Shown here: positions 43,617 through 52,582 of the stretch, piece by piece
How the letters are laid out: every line of letters starts with the position of its first letter
How positions within the stretch are numbered: position 1 is the stretch's first letter
DNA from: UBA7672 sp964529555
Lineage (GTDB): Bacteria; Pseudomonadota; Alphaproteobacteria; Caulobacterales; Hyphomonadaceae
NCBI GenBank assembly: GCA_964529555.1
Contig: CAZGWV010000001.1
Coordinates: 62,001 to 126,000 of the forward strand
Direction of reading: 5' to 3'
Length of the DNA stretch: 64,000 nt
Position numbers and translations under genes: made by a program
The notes under the pieces: model-generated
What the model was told of the DNA's origin: nothing
Seen by the model: the letters and a program-made list of their open reading frames with translations, nothing else
The model's database searches: none

Positions 43617-44627
43617 ATGGCGTCTTCGCCGGGTCTTCCGCCTGCAATCACGCGCCGCGCAGCCGTCATGGGCGGTCTCGGCGCGCTGGGCCTTGCCGCG
43701 TGCGGCAGGTCCGGCCCGCGCATGCTGTTGTCGAGCGATACGCACCCGGTCGGCTATCCCACCGTCGAGGCCGTGCAGGAGATGGGGCGGCTCATCACGG
43801 AGCGCACGGGCGGACGATTGGGTGTAAAGGTCTATGCGGGCGGCCAGTTGGGCGCCGAGCGTGACACGCTGGAGATCACCAGCTTCGGCGGGCTCGACCT
43901 CAACCGTGTCTTCATGTCCCCGCTCAACGCGATCGAACCCGACACGACGATTCCATCGCTGCCATTCCTGTTCAGCTCGCAGGATCACATGCGCCGCGTA
44001 CTCGACGGCGCGCCGGGCCGCGCGATCCTCGACAGGCTGGAGCCGCATGGTCTCATCGGGCTCTGCTATTACGACTCCGGCGAGCGCAGTTTCTACAACA
44101 CCAGGCGGCCGATCCACTCCCCCGCGGACATGAAAGGTCTCAAGATCCGCACGCCGAATTCCGACCTTTCGGTTGAGATGATCAACGGCATGGGCGCCAA
44201 TGCAACGCCGATGGACCTGGGCGAGGTCTACCAATCGCTTGTCCAGGGCGTGATCGACGGCGCCGAGAACAACTGGCCGTCATTCGAGTCGGGGCGACAC
44301 TTCGAGGCTGCTCCCTATTTCAGCCTCACACGTCACACCATGACGCCTGAAGTATTGCTCATGGCCAAGGCGCGCTGGGACAAACTCTCCAGCGGCGACC
44401 GCGAGATCATCCTGGCCTGCGCGGCGGAGAGCGTACCTTTCATGCGCCGCCTGTGGGACGAGCGCGTTGCGGCGTCGCGCGAGCGATTGCTGGCCGCCGG
44501 CGTCAAGGAAAACGACGTGACGGATCGCGATGCGTTCCGCAGCTTGATGAAGCCGATCTACGATCGCTTCGTCACGACGCCGTTCCAGAAGCGCCTTGTC
44601 GCCGAGATCGAAGGGATGGCGCCATGA
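43617..44627 (+). CDS. dctP: TRAP transporter substrate-binding protein DctP
   Basis: A 336-residue periplasmic binding protein. The ATG at 43617 (MASSPGLPPAITRRA) has GGGGAGG about 15 bases upstream; a GTG at 43560 is the alternative. The signal combines a twin Arg (ITRRAAVMGG) with a lipobox (LGLAACG), suggesting Tat export and lipid anchoring. DctP motifs include GGQLGAERDTLE, GLKIRTPNSDLS, VYQSLVQGVIDGAENNWPS and the carboxylate-binding Arg region. DctP captures organic acids, often uronates or keto acids. It is the first gene of dctPQM, and its stop overlaps the next start. Confidence 0.93.
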   Translation: MASSPGLPPAITRRAAVMGGLGALGLAACGRSGPRMLLSSDTHPVGYPTVEAVQEMGRLITERTGGRLGVKVYAGGQLGAERDTLEITSFGGLDLNRVFMSPLNAIEPDTTIPSLPFLFSSQDHMRRVLDGAPGRAILDRLEPHGLIGLCYYDSGERSFYNTRRPIHSPADMKGLKIRTPNSDLSVEMINGMGANATPMDLGEVYQSLVQGVIDGAENNWPSFESGRHFEAAPYFSLTRHTMTPEVLLMAKARWDKLSSGDREIILACAAESVPFMRRLWDERVAASRERLLAAGVKENDVTDRDAFRSLMKPIYDRFVTTPFQKRLVAEIEGMAP

Positions 44628-45118
44628 CCAACCATCCGGTGCGGCGCCTCTCAAAGGCAGCCTCGCAGCTGCTGATCGGGCTCGCGGCGACGGGCCTCGT
44701 GATTATGACCGCCATTGTCGCCTGGCAGGTGATCGGCCGCTACATCCTGTCGTCGAGCCCGTCGTGGACGGAGCAGGCCGCCCAGGTCCTGATGATCTGG
44801 TTCGCCTTCCTCGCCGCCGCCGCCGGCGTTCGCGAAGGCTTCCACATCCGCATCGTCGCGCTCGAGGAGGCCATGCCGCACCGTTCGCGGCGGATCATGC
44901 AGGCGGTTGGTTCAGTCGTCGTGGCCGCATGCGGGCTGGCGATGCTGGTGATGGGCGGCGAACTTGTGCTGCGTACGTGGAGTCACACGATCCCCTCGCT
45001 GGGCATTCCACGCGGCCTTGCCTATCTCGGCCTGCCGATTTCGGGCGGCCTGATCTTCATTTTCGCAATCGAGAAGCTGATCGCCCCCGAGAGCGGCGCA
45101 GCGAAGGATGCCGCCTGA
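44624..45118 (+). CDS. dctQ: TRAP transporter small membrane subunit DctQ
   Basis: A 164-residue four-helix membrane protein whose ATG overlaps the dctP stop (ATGA). The DctQ motif is visible as RYILSSSPSWTEQAAQVLMI, then WFAFLAAAAGVREGFHIRI. It forms the Na+-coupled importer with DctM and takes substrate from DctP. Its stop shares a base with the dctM start (TGATG). Confidence 0.92.
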   Translation: MTNHPVRRLSKAASQLLIGLAATGLVIMTAIVAWQVIGRYILSSSPSWTEQAAQVLMIWFAFLAAAAGVREGFHIRIVALEEAMPHRSRRIMQAVGSVVVAACGLAMLVMGGELVLRTWSHTIPSLGIPRGLAYLGLPISGGLIFIFAIEKLIAPESGAAKDAA

Positions 45119-46398
45119 TGGAACTTGCGATCCTGATGGGCGTGCTCGTCGTCCTGCTGGCGATCGGCGTGCCGGTGGCCTTTGCGCTGATGGGCGCGTC
45201 CATCGCATGTTTCCTCGCGCTCGATATACCGCTGGTCGTCGTGTTCCAGCGGATGGCGGCGGGCGTCAGCACCTTCTCGCTGATGGCGATCCCGTTCTTC
45301 GTTTTCGCGGGCGATCTCATGTATCGCGCCGGCATCGCCGACCGGCTGGTGCAGATCGCCGAAGCGGCGTTCGGGCGGTCGCGCGGCGGGCTGGGCGTTG
45401 TGACGGTTGGCGCATCCACGCTCTTTGGCGCTGTGTCCGGCTCGGCCATCGCAAGTGCGTCGGCCATCGGCTCGACGATCATGCCGTCGATGAAGGCGAG
45501 GGGCTATGGCGAAGACTATGCAGTCAACGTGACGGCGACTGCGGCCATCGTCGGTCTGCTGATCCCGCCTTCCCACAACATGATCATCTATTCCGCGGCC
45601 AGCGGCATCGGCGTATCCATCGGCGACCTGTTCCTCGCCGGCGTGTTTCCCGGCATCCTGACGGCGTTCCTGCTGGCGTTGGTCAGCTGGATGGTGGCGG
45701 TCAAGCGTGGTTATCCGCGCGGTTCATTCCCCGGCTGGGCGCCGTTCCTGCGCGCGATCATGCTGGCGATCCCCGGCCTTTTCGCAGCCGCGATCATCAT
45801 GGGCGGCATCCTGTCAGGCATGTTCACTGCGACGGAGTCATCCGCGATCGCTGTTGTTTACACCATCGTCATCGGGGCATTTGCCTATCGTTCGCTCGGT
45901 TGGACGCGCTTCCGCGAGGCGGCCGCGCAGTCGGTGCGCATAACCGCGATGGTGCTGCTGATCATCGGGTCGGCAACCGCCTTCGGACACGCGCTCGCCA
46001 TTCTCGAGGCCCCCGGACAACTCGCCAGTCTGATCACATCGATCACCGACAACCCCATCCTGGTGCTGCTGATCATCAATGTGATCCTGCTTCTGCTCGG
46101 CACGTTCATGGACATGTCGCCGCTGATCATCATCACCACGCCGATCCTGCTCCCCGTGGCGATCGATGTAGGCGTGGACCCGGTGCATTTCGGCATCATA
46201 ATGATGCTGAATCTGGGCATCGGGCTGGTGACGCCGCCTGTGGGCTCTGTGCTGTTCGTCGCCTCCGCCATCGGCAAGACGCGGATGGAGACGGCGCTGC
46301 GAACGATATGGCCGTTCTATGGAGCCCTCGTCTTCGCGTTGTTGCTTGTGACTTTCTGGCCAGCCCTGTCGCTGGCGCTGCCGGGCTGGTTCAAATAG
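45118..46398 (+). CDS. dctM: TRAP transporter large membrane subunit DctM
   Basis: A 426-residue membrane protein with about 11-12 helices, starting within the dctQ stop. Family blocks: FFVFAGDLMYRAGIADRLV, TLFGAVSGSAIASASAIGST, MPSMKARGYGEDYAVNVTA and LIPPSHNMIIYS, with LLLGTFMDMSPLIIITTPIL late. It is the transport channel of the TRAP system. In this locus it probably carries unsaturated or simple uronates released from pectin, which is inferred from the neighbours. Confidence 0.94.
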   Translation: MELAILMGVLVVLLAIGVPVAFALMGASIACFLALDIPLVVVFQRMAAGVSTFSLMAIPFFVFAGDLMYRAGIADRLVQIAEAAFGRSRGGLGVVTVGASTLFGAVSGSAIASASAIGSTIMPSMKARGYGEDYAVNVTATAAIVGLLIPPSHNMIIYSAASGIGVSIGDLFLAGVFPGILTAFLLALVSWMVAVKRGYPRGSFPGWAPFLRAIMLAIPGLFAAAIIMGGILSGMFTATESSAIAVVYTIVIGAFAYRSLGWTRFREAAAQSVRITAMVLLIIGSATAFGHALAILEAPGQLASLITSITDNPILVLLIINVILLLLGTFMDMSPLIIITTPILLPVAIDVGVDPVHFGIIMMLNLGIGLVTPPVGSVLFVASAIGKTRMETALRTIWPFYGALVFALLLVTFWPALSLALPGWFK

Positions 46399-46410
46399 GT
46401 GGGGCTCGCG

Positions 46411-47781
46411 ATGCGGAGGCTTTCAGCCGCCATTGTCGGCCTGATCGCAAGCGCCTGTGTTGCGCCGGCGAACGCTCCCCAGCGAGCGTCCGCCTTGCAT
46501 GGCGCCAGCATCGCTCCCCGGATGGTCGTGGTGGACCAGCGCGAGGTTTCGGTGGACCAGGCGCCGCCGCACGGGGCCATTGGCATGAGCACGGCTTACC
46601 GCATCAGCGATGCGGCGCCCGGCCGGACGATGGAGTTCCGCCGCCGCGTGCTGCACCCAGGGTCTGCGATCGGCGAGCACCCGATCGACCATGATGAAGT
46701 CTACTATGTGCTGGCGGGCCGGGGCGAAGTTGTTTCCGATGGAGAGACGCGAACGCTGACGGCGGGGATGGCGGCCTATCTCTATGACGGCGCTGTCGTG
46801 GGTATCCGGCAATTGGGGGACGAGCCGCTCGACCTTGTCATTTCCTATCCGCTGAAGCCGAAAGCGGATGGCTTCCTGGTCGATTCCGGCCGTGCGCCGG
46901 ATCTCGAGATCGAGCTGTGGCCGGGCGGTGCGCCGGGCGGTGAGGCGGTGAACCTCTCCGAGCATGTGGTGGATCGCGACAATCCCCTCGGTCTTGCCGA
47001 TCGCGCCGCGCACGATGTGACGCGGCCGACCCTGTCGGTGTTCCGCGCGGAACGGCCGGATGGATCGGCGATCCTGATCGTTCCTGGCGGCGGATATCGC
47101 TGGGTGGTGATCGACAAGGAGGGATTCGAAGGCGCGCGCTGGTTCTCGCGCCAGGGGGCTACCGTCTATGTGCTGAAGCATCGCCTGCCGCAACAGGGCT
47201 GGGCCGCTGGGCCGGACACGCCGCTGCAGGACGCGCAGCGCGCCATGCGGGTGATCCGCTCGCGGGCGAACGCCGATGGCGTGGACCCGGCGCGTGTAAT
47301 GGTGATGGGCTTTTCGGCTGGCGGGCATGTGGCGGGCTCGCTTGCCACGCGGTTCGACGCCAGCGTTTACGCAGCGCGCGATTCGGTGGACGAGTTGTCG
47401 GCGCGCCCTGACGCGGTGACGCTGATGTACCCCGTGGTGTCCATGAATGCAGACGTTGCGCATGCCGGGTCGCGCGAGAACCTTCTTGGGCGTGATCCGA
47501 CGCAGGCGGCGGTGGAGAAGTATTCGCTGGAGACTGCGCCGCCAGCGACTATGCCGCCGACGCTGCTGATCCATGCGGCGGACGATGCCAGCGTGCCCGT
47601 CGCCAATGCGCTGTTGATGTTCGATGCGCTACGCAGGGCGGGCGTGCCGTCCGCGTTGCATGTATTCGACAGTGGAGGGCACGGCTTCGGACTGCGCGGC
47701 ATCGACGACGACCCGCGCTCGGCCTGGCCGGGGCTCGTAATGGATTGGGGCCGCCGCAACGGCGTGTTCGCCAAGCCCTAG
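46411..47781 (+). CDS. Cupin-alpha/beta-hydrolase fusion, putative sugar acetylesterase
   Basis: A 456-residue exported protein. The ATG at 46411 follows GGTGGGG; a GTG 12 bases earlier is less likely. After a signal peptide (residues 1-~22) comes a cupin domain at ~30-145 (VLHPGSAIGEHPIDHDEVYY, then LAGRGEVVSDGE). An esterase of the alpha/beta-hydrolase fold occupies ~160-455, with PGGGYRWVVIDKEG, the nucleophile elbow VMGFSAGGHVAGS, the acid in IHAADDASVPV and the catalytic His in SGGHGFGL. The fold resembles acetyl-xylan/pectin acetylesterases. It follows the TRAP genes by 12 bases and is probably in their operon, removing acetyl groups from pectin fragments. Confidence 0.83.
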   Translation: MRRLSAAIVGLIASACVAPANAPQRASALHGASIAPRMVVVDQREVSVDQAPPHGAIGMSTAYRISDAAPGRTMEFRRRVLHPGSAIGEHPIDHDEVYYVLAGRGEVVSDGETRTLTAGMAAYLYDGAVVGIRQLGDEPLDLVISYPLKPKADGFLVDSGRAPDLEIELWPGGAPGGEAVNLSEHVVDRDNPLGLADRAAHDVTRPTLSVFRAERPDGSAILIVPGGGYRWVVIDKEGFEGARWFSRQGATVYVLKHRLPQQGWAAGPDTPLQDAQRAMRVIRSRANADGVDPARVMVMGFSAGGHVAGSLATRFDASVYAARDSVDELSARPDAVTLMYPVVSMNADVAHAGSRENLLGRDPTQAAVEKYSLETAPPATMPPTLLIHAADDASVPVANALLMFDALRRAGVPSALHVFDSGGHGFGLRGIDDDPRSAWPGLVMDWGRRNGVFAKP

Positions 47782-47793
47782 GCGCGCGGCGTT

Positions 47794-49566
47794 TCAGTCG
47801 ATCGGGATCAACGGCAGCGTGAGCGCCGACGGCGTTGCGCCGCCCGTCAGGATCGTCACCGGGGGCGGCGCCTCGCGCAGTTGCGGGTCGGCAAAGGTGA
47901 CGGTGACGCGAATCCGGTGGCCGGTTTTGAAGATGTAGGACATCGGCAGCAGGTCGAACTTCAGCTCGACAGGCTCGCTGGGGGGAACGGGTCTTGCGTC
48001 CGCCTGTGCAAAGGAATGCCACGGAAGACCGAGGTGATTGTAGGGCGGCTTGGCGAGCGCCCGGTGCGAAGCGCGCAGCCTGCCTAGCATCTGGTAGGAA
48101 CGGGTCGATCCATCGGGGGCGACGTCTTCGATGCGCGCCATGACGTCGGTGTCGCCAGCGGTGGTTTTCAGCCAGAGCGTCATTTCCGGGTGGCCGGTGA
48201 CTTCCATGTCCTGCACGAGCGCCGCCGTCTCGTAGATTGCGCCGCCGGTTACAACCGGAACAGTCGTGGTGGTGGCGCCGGTTGGAGGGGACATCGGCGC
48301 CGTCCGCTCGGAGCGTGCGGGCGATTGCGTGCGATCGAGCGCGCCGCCTTCTGTCAAATAGAAGACCGTGCGCTGTTCATTGGCGATCGGCCATGTATCG
48401 CTGACGCGCCACTGGCTTTCCTTCGGTGCGTTGTAGGTGAAATAGGTAACGGCGGGTTCGTTCATCACGTTGTTGGGCTTGCCCTTCAGCCAGTAGTCGA
48501 AGAAGCGCAGCTCTTCGGTGACGAGATCAAATCCCGTTTCGTCTTTCACGGCAGACCAGGCGCAGTGCGTCGCCGGGCCGACCAGAAGTTTCGTGTTGTT
48601 CCTGGGCAGGTTGTTGAAGGTGAAGAACGGGCCGTGGCGCGTTCCGGCCTCATCCCAGTTCGCTACTGACAGGACGCCGATGTCTGTGTCGATCAGCGCG
48701 TCCAGATAGGTGTGCGGGCTTGAGAGCTTCCACCATTCAAGGTTCGTGGCGGGTGACAGGGAATCCTTGAACGGGACGACGCCGATACTGTCGAGGTTGT
48801 CCTTATGGCTGGCGATCGCGTCGATGAGCAGGGCGGCGCCGTCGGCTCCGTCCACGGCGACGGCCCGCCTGTCGCGTCCTGCTATGGCGGAGTTCTCGCC
48901 GGACTGGCCGGGAGGCGCCTGCGGCCGGGGGCTCGCGACGCCGCCGACGGTGGTGAAATGATAGGCGTCGAATTCGGCGCTCATCGGGATCACGGCCTTC
49001 AGCGATGGAGGCCGCGTCGTCAGCGCCTGCATCTGACTCCCGCCGGTGGCCGAGCAGCCCCACATGCCGATGCGTCCGTTCGACCATGATTGGGCGGCGA
49101 ACCATTCGGTGACATCGTAGGCATCCCACCTTGCTTCGTTCACCCATTCGCCCCTGTTGTAGGCGATGTTCTTGCCGAAGCTGGCATAGACGCCCCGGAA
49201 GTCGACGACGGCGACGTTGTATCCGTGAGGCGCGAGACGAAGCGCGTAACCCGGATACGTTTCAGCCGCTTCACCCGAGTTGTAGACACGACGATTGTAC
49301 GGCGAGTGCATCCAGACGACGGGAAGTTTTTCTGTTGCCGCCTCGCCGGCCTGCGTGGGACGGTAGAGATCGACGGCGAGCTTCGTGCCGTCGCGCATGG
49401 GGATATAGAACGAGGAACGTTCGTAGCCATCGTATGTCGCCTCGGACCAGCCGACGTATTCGTTGGGCCGCGATACCTTGCCGTCCGGCGTGACCGCCAT
49501 TTGCGGCGTCGCGGCGCACGCGGCGGCCAGAAATGCGATGGACGTGATACAGGCCGCGATGCGCAT
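47794..49566 (-). CDS. CocE/NonD family hydrolase
   Basis: A 590-residue X-Pro dipeptidyl-peptidase-like hydrolase. The ATG at 49566 follows GGGGAGC and opens a lipoprotein-like signal (FLAAACAAT). The catalytic region has YIPMRDGTKLAVDLYRP, VVWMHSPYNRR, VAVVDFRGVYASFGK and the nucleophile in GMWGCSATGGSQ; a C-terminal jelly-roll domain follows (VQDMEVTGHPEMTLWLK). Members hydrolyse esters, amides or cephalosporin-type acyl groups; the substrate here is unknown. It converges with the cupin-esterase gene. Confidence 0.88.
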   Translation of the reverse strand: MRIAACITSIAFLAAACAATPQMAVTPDGKVSRPNEYVGWSEATYDGYERSSFYIPMRDGTKLAVDLYRPTQAGEAATEKLPVVWMHSPYNRRVYNSGEAAETYPGYALRLAPHGYNVAVVDFRGVYASFGKNIAYNRGEWVNEARWDAYDVTEWFAAQSWSNGRIGMWGCSATGGSQMQALTTRPPSLKAVIPMSAEFDAYHFTTVGGVASPRPQAPPGQSGENSAIAGRDRRAVAVDGADGAALLIDAIASHKDNLDSIGVVPFKDSLSPATNLEWWKLSSPHTYLDALIDTDIGVLSVANWDEAGTRHGPFFTFNNLPRNNTKLLVGPATHCAWSAVKDETGFDLVTEELRFFDYWLKGKPNNVMNEPAVTYFTYNAPKESQWRVSDTWPIANEQRTVFYLTEGGALDRTQSPARSERTAPMSPPTGATTTTVPVVTGGAIYETAALVQDMEVTGHPEMTLWLKTTAGDTDVMARIEDVAPDGSTRSYQMLGRLRASHRALAKPPYNHLGLPWHSFAQADARPVPPSEPVELKFDLLPMSYIFKTGHRIRVTVTFADPQLREAPPPVTILTGGATPSALTLPLIPID

Positions 49567-49861
49567 ATTCAGCTCCCCGCCGGGCCGCTGCGTGGCGGGC
49601 CGTGCATTCGATGCGCGCCAGTATTCGGATGCCAGGCAGGTTAGGCAAGAACAAACCGTCACATCTGACGGCCTTGTGCGCTGGGTGCGCGGGCCGTAAC
49701 GATCTCAGGGAGCGTGGAAGCTGGCCTTTGCGTGGGCGCCGTTCTGGTATTCGGCTGGCCGCAGCGGCAAGGGCGAGTTGCTTCGATGTGCGCCCCTGCA
49801 CCCCCTGCCGGAGACGGTTCCCGGATTTCCGCGCCCGGCGATCGGGTCGCCGATCTGAAGC

Positions 49862-49887
49862 CCTGGCGCTATCGGCATAGCGCCAGG
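49862..49887. terminator. Terminator hairpin after sulfatase gene
   Basis: CCTGGCGCTAT pairs perfectly with ATAGCGCCAGG around CGGC, 30 bases beyond the sulfatase stop. On the + strand it is followed by CCCTGTTTTCC. The rest of 49567-49861 holds no supported gene. Confidence 0.65.
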
Positions 49888-49916
49888 ACTCCCTGTTTTC
49901 CGACCGGGCTGAAAGT

Positions 49917-51458
49917 CTAGTTGGCCCAGTAGATGTATTCCGCATCATCGCCCGCGCCTTCGAGATAGCCATCGATATCGATGCGCGAGCGTGCGGTGGC
50001 GCCCCATGCGGGCGGCACATATTTGGTTTCCTGCGTTGCGTAGAGTGCCTGCAGCTCTTTCACCTTCTCCGGGAATTTCTCAGCGACGTTGAAACGCTCG
50101 GTCGGGTCGGTGGCGAGATCGTACAGCCAGACGCGATTCGGGAATTTTGCGGTCTGCAACTTCCAGTCGCCGTGGCGGATCGCGCGATAGTCTTCCTTGC
50201 GCCAATAGAAGGTCCGGTCCAGCAGGCTGTCCGGCGCCTCGCCCGTGAGAGCGGGCAGGATGTTCATACCGTCATACTCGCGATCCGTCGGCATCGCGCC
50301 GCCGGCAGCCGCAACGAAGGTCGGGAAGAAATCGAGACTGGAGGCGACGCCCGGCAGGATCGTGCCGGGCTTCACCTTGGCCGGCCACTGCATCAGGAAC
50401 GGCACGTTGAGGCCGCCTTCGAAGTAGCTGGTTTTCCAGCCGCGGAAGGGCAGATTCTCGGTCGGCACATGGTGATACAGAGCGCCGCCATTGTCGCTGG
50501 TGAAGACGAGAATGGTATTCTCAAAAAGGCCATCCGCCTTCAGCTTCGCGATCACGCGGCCGATCTGCGCATCCATCGACTCGATCATTGCATAATAGGT
50601 GCGCGCCCGCTCATCCTTGATGTGGGACAGACGGTTGTAGTCCGCCATCGGCGCCTGGATCGGATTGTGCGGCGCGTTGAAGGCCAGGTAGAGGAAGAAC
50701 GGCTTCTCCTTGTTGCGGTCGATGAAGCCGACAGCCTCGTCGCCCAACTCTTCCGTCATGTATTTCTTCGCCGGCTCCGGCTTGCCATTGCGCCAGATGT
50801 TGGTGGTGAGATTGGCGTGCAGATAGCCGTCGATGCCGCTCCACGGCAGCAGCACGGTCTTGACGGTCGGATCGTCGCTTTTTGCGAACATCGCCGCACC
50901 GCCGGGGAAGCCGACGAACTCGTCAAAGCCGCGCTCGGTCGGCGCGAGGACGGGCGAGGTGCCGAGGTGCCACTTGCCAACGATGCCGTTGTGATAGCCC
51001 TGCGCCTTGAGCGCATCGGCCAGCGTGACCTCCGTGAGCGGCAGGCCGTTCTTCTCCGGCGGCGGCGGCTCGGTCTGCGGCAGCATGAGCGGCGGATGCT
51101 GTTCCTTCGCATACGTCCCGTCGCGCGCGCGCGCGAAGCCGGGGAGATTCGGCAGCCACTCGAAGCCGTAGCGCGAGAAGTTGCGCCCCGTCATCAACGC
51201 CGCACGGGATGTCGAGCAAACAGCGTCGCCGCTATAGCCGGTCTGGAAACGCGCGCCGTTGTGGCCGATCGAGTCGATGTGTGGCGTCTTCACCATCGGG
51301 TTGCCGTTGATCGACACATCGTTGTGTCCAAGGTCGTCGGCGATGATGAGCACGATGTTGGGCGGGCCGTCCGCTCGTGCAGCGGGCTTGGCGGGCTCTC
51401 CACCGTCTCCGCACGCTGTGGCGGCAAGAGCCGCGGCGAGTACCGTCGCTATCCGCAT
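49917..51458 (-). CDS. Exported sulfatase with variant CxTxR active-site motif
   Basis: A 513-residue type I sulfatase-fold protein. The ATG at 51458 (MRIATVLAAALAATACGDGG) follows GGAGAAC and encodes a lipoprotein signal with Cys16. Metal residues are D41/D42 in IVLIIADDLGHND; other family blocks are GKWHLG, FFLYLAFNAPHNPIQAP and TSDNGG. The modification motif reads C81-S-T83-S-R85, whereas the usual form is CxPxR, with Pro at the third place. A formylglycine-generating enzyme is encoded 4.5 kb away. It may remove sulfate from a polysaccharide brought in by the second TonB receptor; the substrate is unknown. Confidence 0.88.
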   Translation of the reverse strand: MRIATVLAAALAATACGDGGEPAKPAARADGPPNIVLIIADDLGHNDVSINGNPMVKTPHIDSIGHNGARFQTGYSGDAVCSTSRAALMTGRNFSRYGFEWLPNLPGFARARDGTYAKEQHPPLMLPQTEPPPPEKNGLPLTEVTLADALKAQGYHNGIVGKWHLGTSPVLAPTERGFDEFVGFPGGAAMFAKSDDPTVKTVLLPWSGIDGYLHANLTTNIWRNGKPEPAKKYMTEELGDEAVGFIDRNKEKPFFLYLAFNAPHNPIQAPMADYNRLSHIKDERARTYYAMIESMDAQIGRVIAKLKADGLFENTILVFTSDNGGALYHHVPTENLPFRGWKTSYFEGGLNVPFLMQWPAKVKPGTILPGVASSLDFFPTFVAAAGGAMPTDREYDGMNILPALTGEAPDSLLDRTFYWRKEDYRAIRHGDWKLQTAKFPNRVWLYDLATDPTERFNVAEKFPEKVKELQALYATQETKYVPPAWGATARSRIDIDGYLEGAGDDAEYIYWAN

Positions 51459-51518
51459 GTGGGTTCTCCGTTTCGTTCCAGCATTGATCGCGCTGGGCGC
51501 GTTATCGTCCAGCATTTT

Positions 51519-52529
51519 CTAACCGAGCAGCGGCCCGAGGCATCCGGTGCGTTCGAGCAGCGGATCGAGCGAAGCGCGCGCCGCGTCAGGTAACGCTGCG
51601 TAGCTCTTGCGGAGCGTCTGCAGGCATTTTGCCTGGTATCTGAACGTGCCCTGCGTCCACGGCTTGCCCAGCAGCCCGACGGTGAACATCTCCTGGCCAG
51701 CTTCAGCGGCGCGCGCATTGGCGACTAGAAAGGGGAAATAGACCCGGCCGGCGAAGTCGAGCAGTTTCTCGATAGCCGGTGGTCGTGGTGAGGCGGTATC
51801 GCGCCAGCTTCCATCCACGCCAGACGCATCATCGATCTGCATCAGCCAGCGTGTCGTGAAGGGCGCGATCTCGCGCAGGAGATCGTTCGGCGTCGGATCG
51901 ACGATCAGTTGCGAGAGCTGCCCGTACCACGAGAATTCCGCAAGGCTCGGGCGCGAGCCGAACAGATAGGGCTGCTGCAGGATATGATCCTCCAGGATGC
52001 CGAGAATCATGCGCAGCGTCTCATCGATCAGCGGCGCGTTCTCCGGCGTGCAGCCGACGATCGGCATGCGGCCAACCTGCCGGTCGCGGAAGGCGTCGGC
52101 AAAAGCCTTGATGTGCGGATAGCCGCCGCCGCGCAAACGGTCGAAGGCCAGCCACTCGCTCATCTGCTTCTGGTCGCGCGGCAGATACCAGCGCATGTGA
52201 AACATGAATTTCGTTCCCCACTCGTCGGCCATGTCCTCAAGCAGGGAGGCGAGGAAGTTGTCGGCGGGATCGGCGGGAACAATGCTGCGCTGGCCGGGAT
52301 GAAGCGCCTCGAGTTCGTGCAGCATCGGCGTTGAATCGTTGCGATAGCTGCCGTTCGGATACTGGATGACGGGGATCACGGGCACCTTCACCGCGCTGCG
52401 TTCGCGGTCGTGCTCGGGAGTGATCAGGATCCAGGTATGCGGAATGTGGCGATAGCGCATGATCGCGCGCATCTTCAGCGAGTAGGGCGAGCCAAGCGCG
52501 CCAAGAATGCGATACGGTTTCTGTGTCAT
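51519..52529 (-). CDS. Glutathione S-transferase-like protein
   Basis: A 336-residue cytosolic protein with a thioredoxin-like GST N-domain (RILGALGSPYSLKMRAIMRY, then VPVIPVIQYPNGSYRNDSTP) and a long helical C-domain (ILEDHILQQPYLFGSRPSLA). It is longer than ordinary GSTs (about 200-230 residues) because of a C-terminal extension ending in TGCLGPLLG. The family detoxifies or isomerises electrophiles. It lies between the second TonB receptor and the sulfatase on the same strand. A strong terminator stands directly before its start. Confidence 0.8.
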   Translation of the reverse strand: MTQKPYRILGALGSPYSLKMRAIMRYRHIPHTWILITPEHDRERSAVKVPVIPVIQYPNGSYRNDSTPMLHELEALHPGQRSIVPADPADNFLASLLEDMADEWGTKFMFHMRWYLPRDQKQMSEWLAFDRLRGGGYPHIKAFADAFRDRQVGRMPIVGCTPENAPLIDETLRMILGILEDHILQQPYLFGSRPSLAEFSWYGQLSQLIVDPTPNDLLREIAPFTTRWLMQIDDASGVDGSWRDTASPRPPAIEKLLDFAGRVYFPFLVANARAAEAGQEMFTVGLLGKPWTQGTFRYQAKCLQTLRKSYAALPDAARASLDPLLERTGCLGPLLG

Positions 52530-52540
52530 GGTCCCGCTGC

Positions 52541-52576
52541 AAAAAAGGGCGGCTGCCCGGCCGGCGCCGGGCAGCC
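52541..52576 (-). terminator. Intrinsic terminator of the second TonB receptor gene
   Basis: GGCTGCCCGG pairs with CCGGGCAGCC, and in the leftward direction the stem is followed by CGCCCTTTTTTG, a six-T run. It lies just after the receptor stop and only 12 bases before the ATG of the GST-like gene. Confidence 0.85.
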
Positions 52577-52582
52577 ACAGGC

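Noticed and set aside
45108..46694. A 528-codon open frame on the + strand overlapping dctM
   Set aside because: Out-of-frame shadow of dctM, rich in Arg/His/Asp with no membrane segments. The dctM frame has all TRAP motifs and a coupled start.
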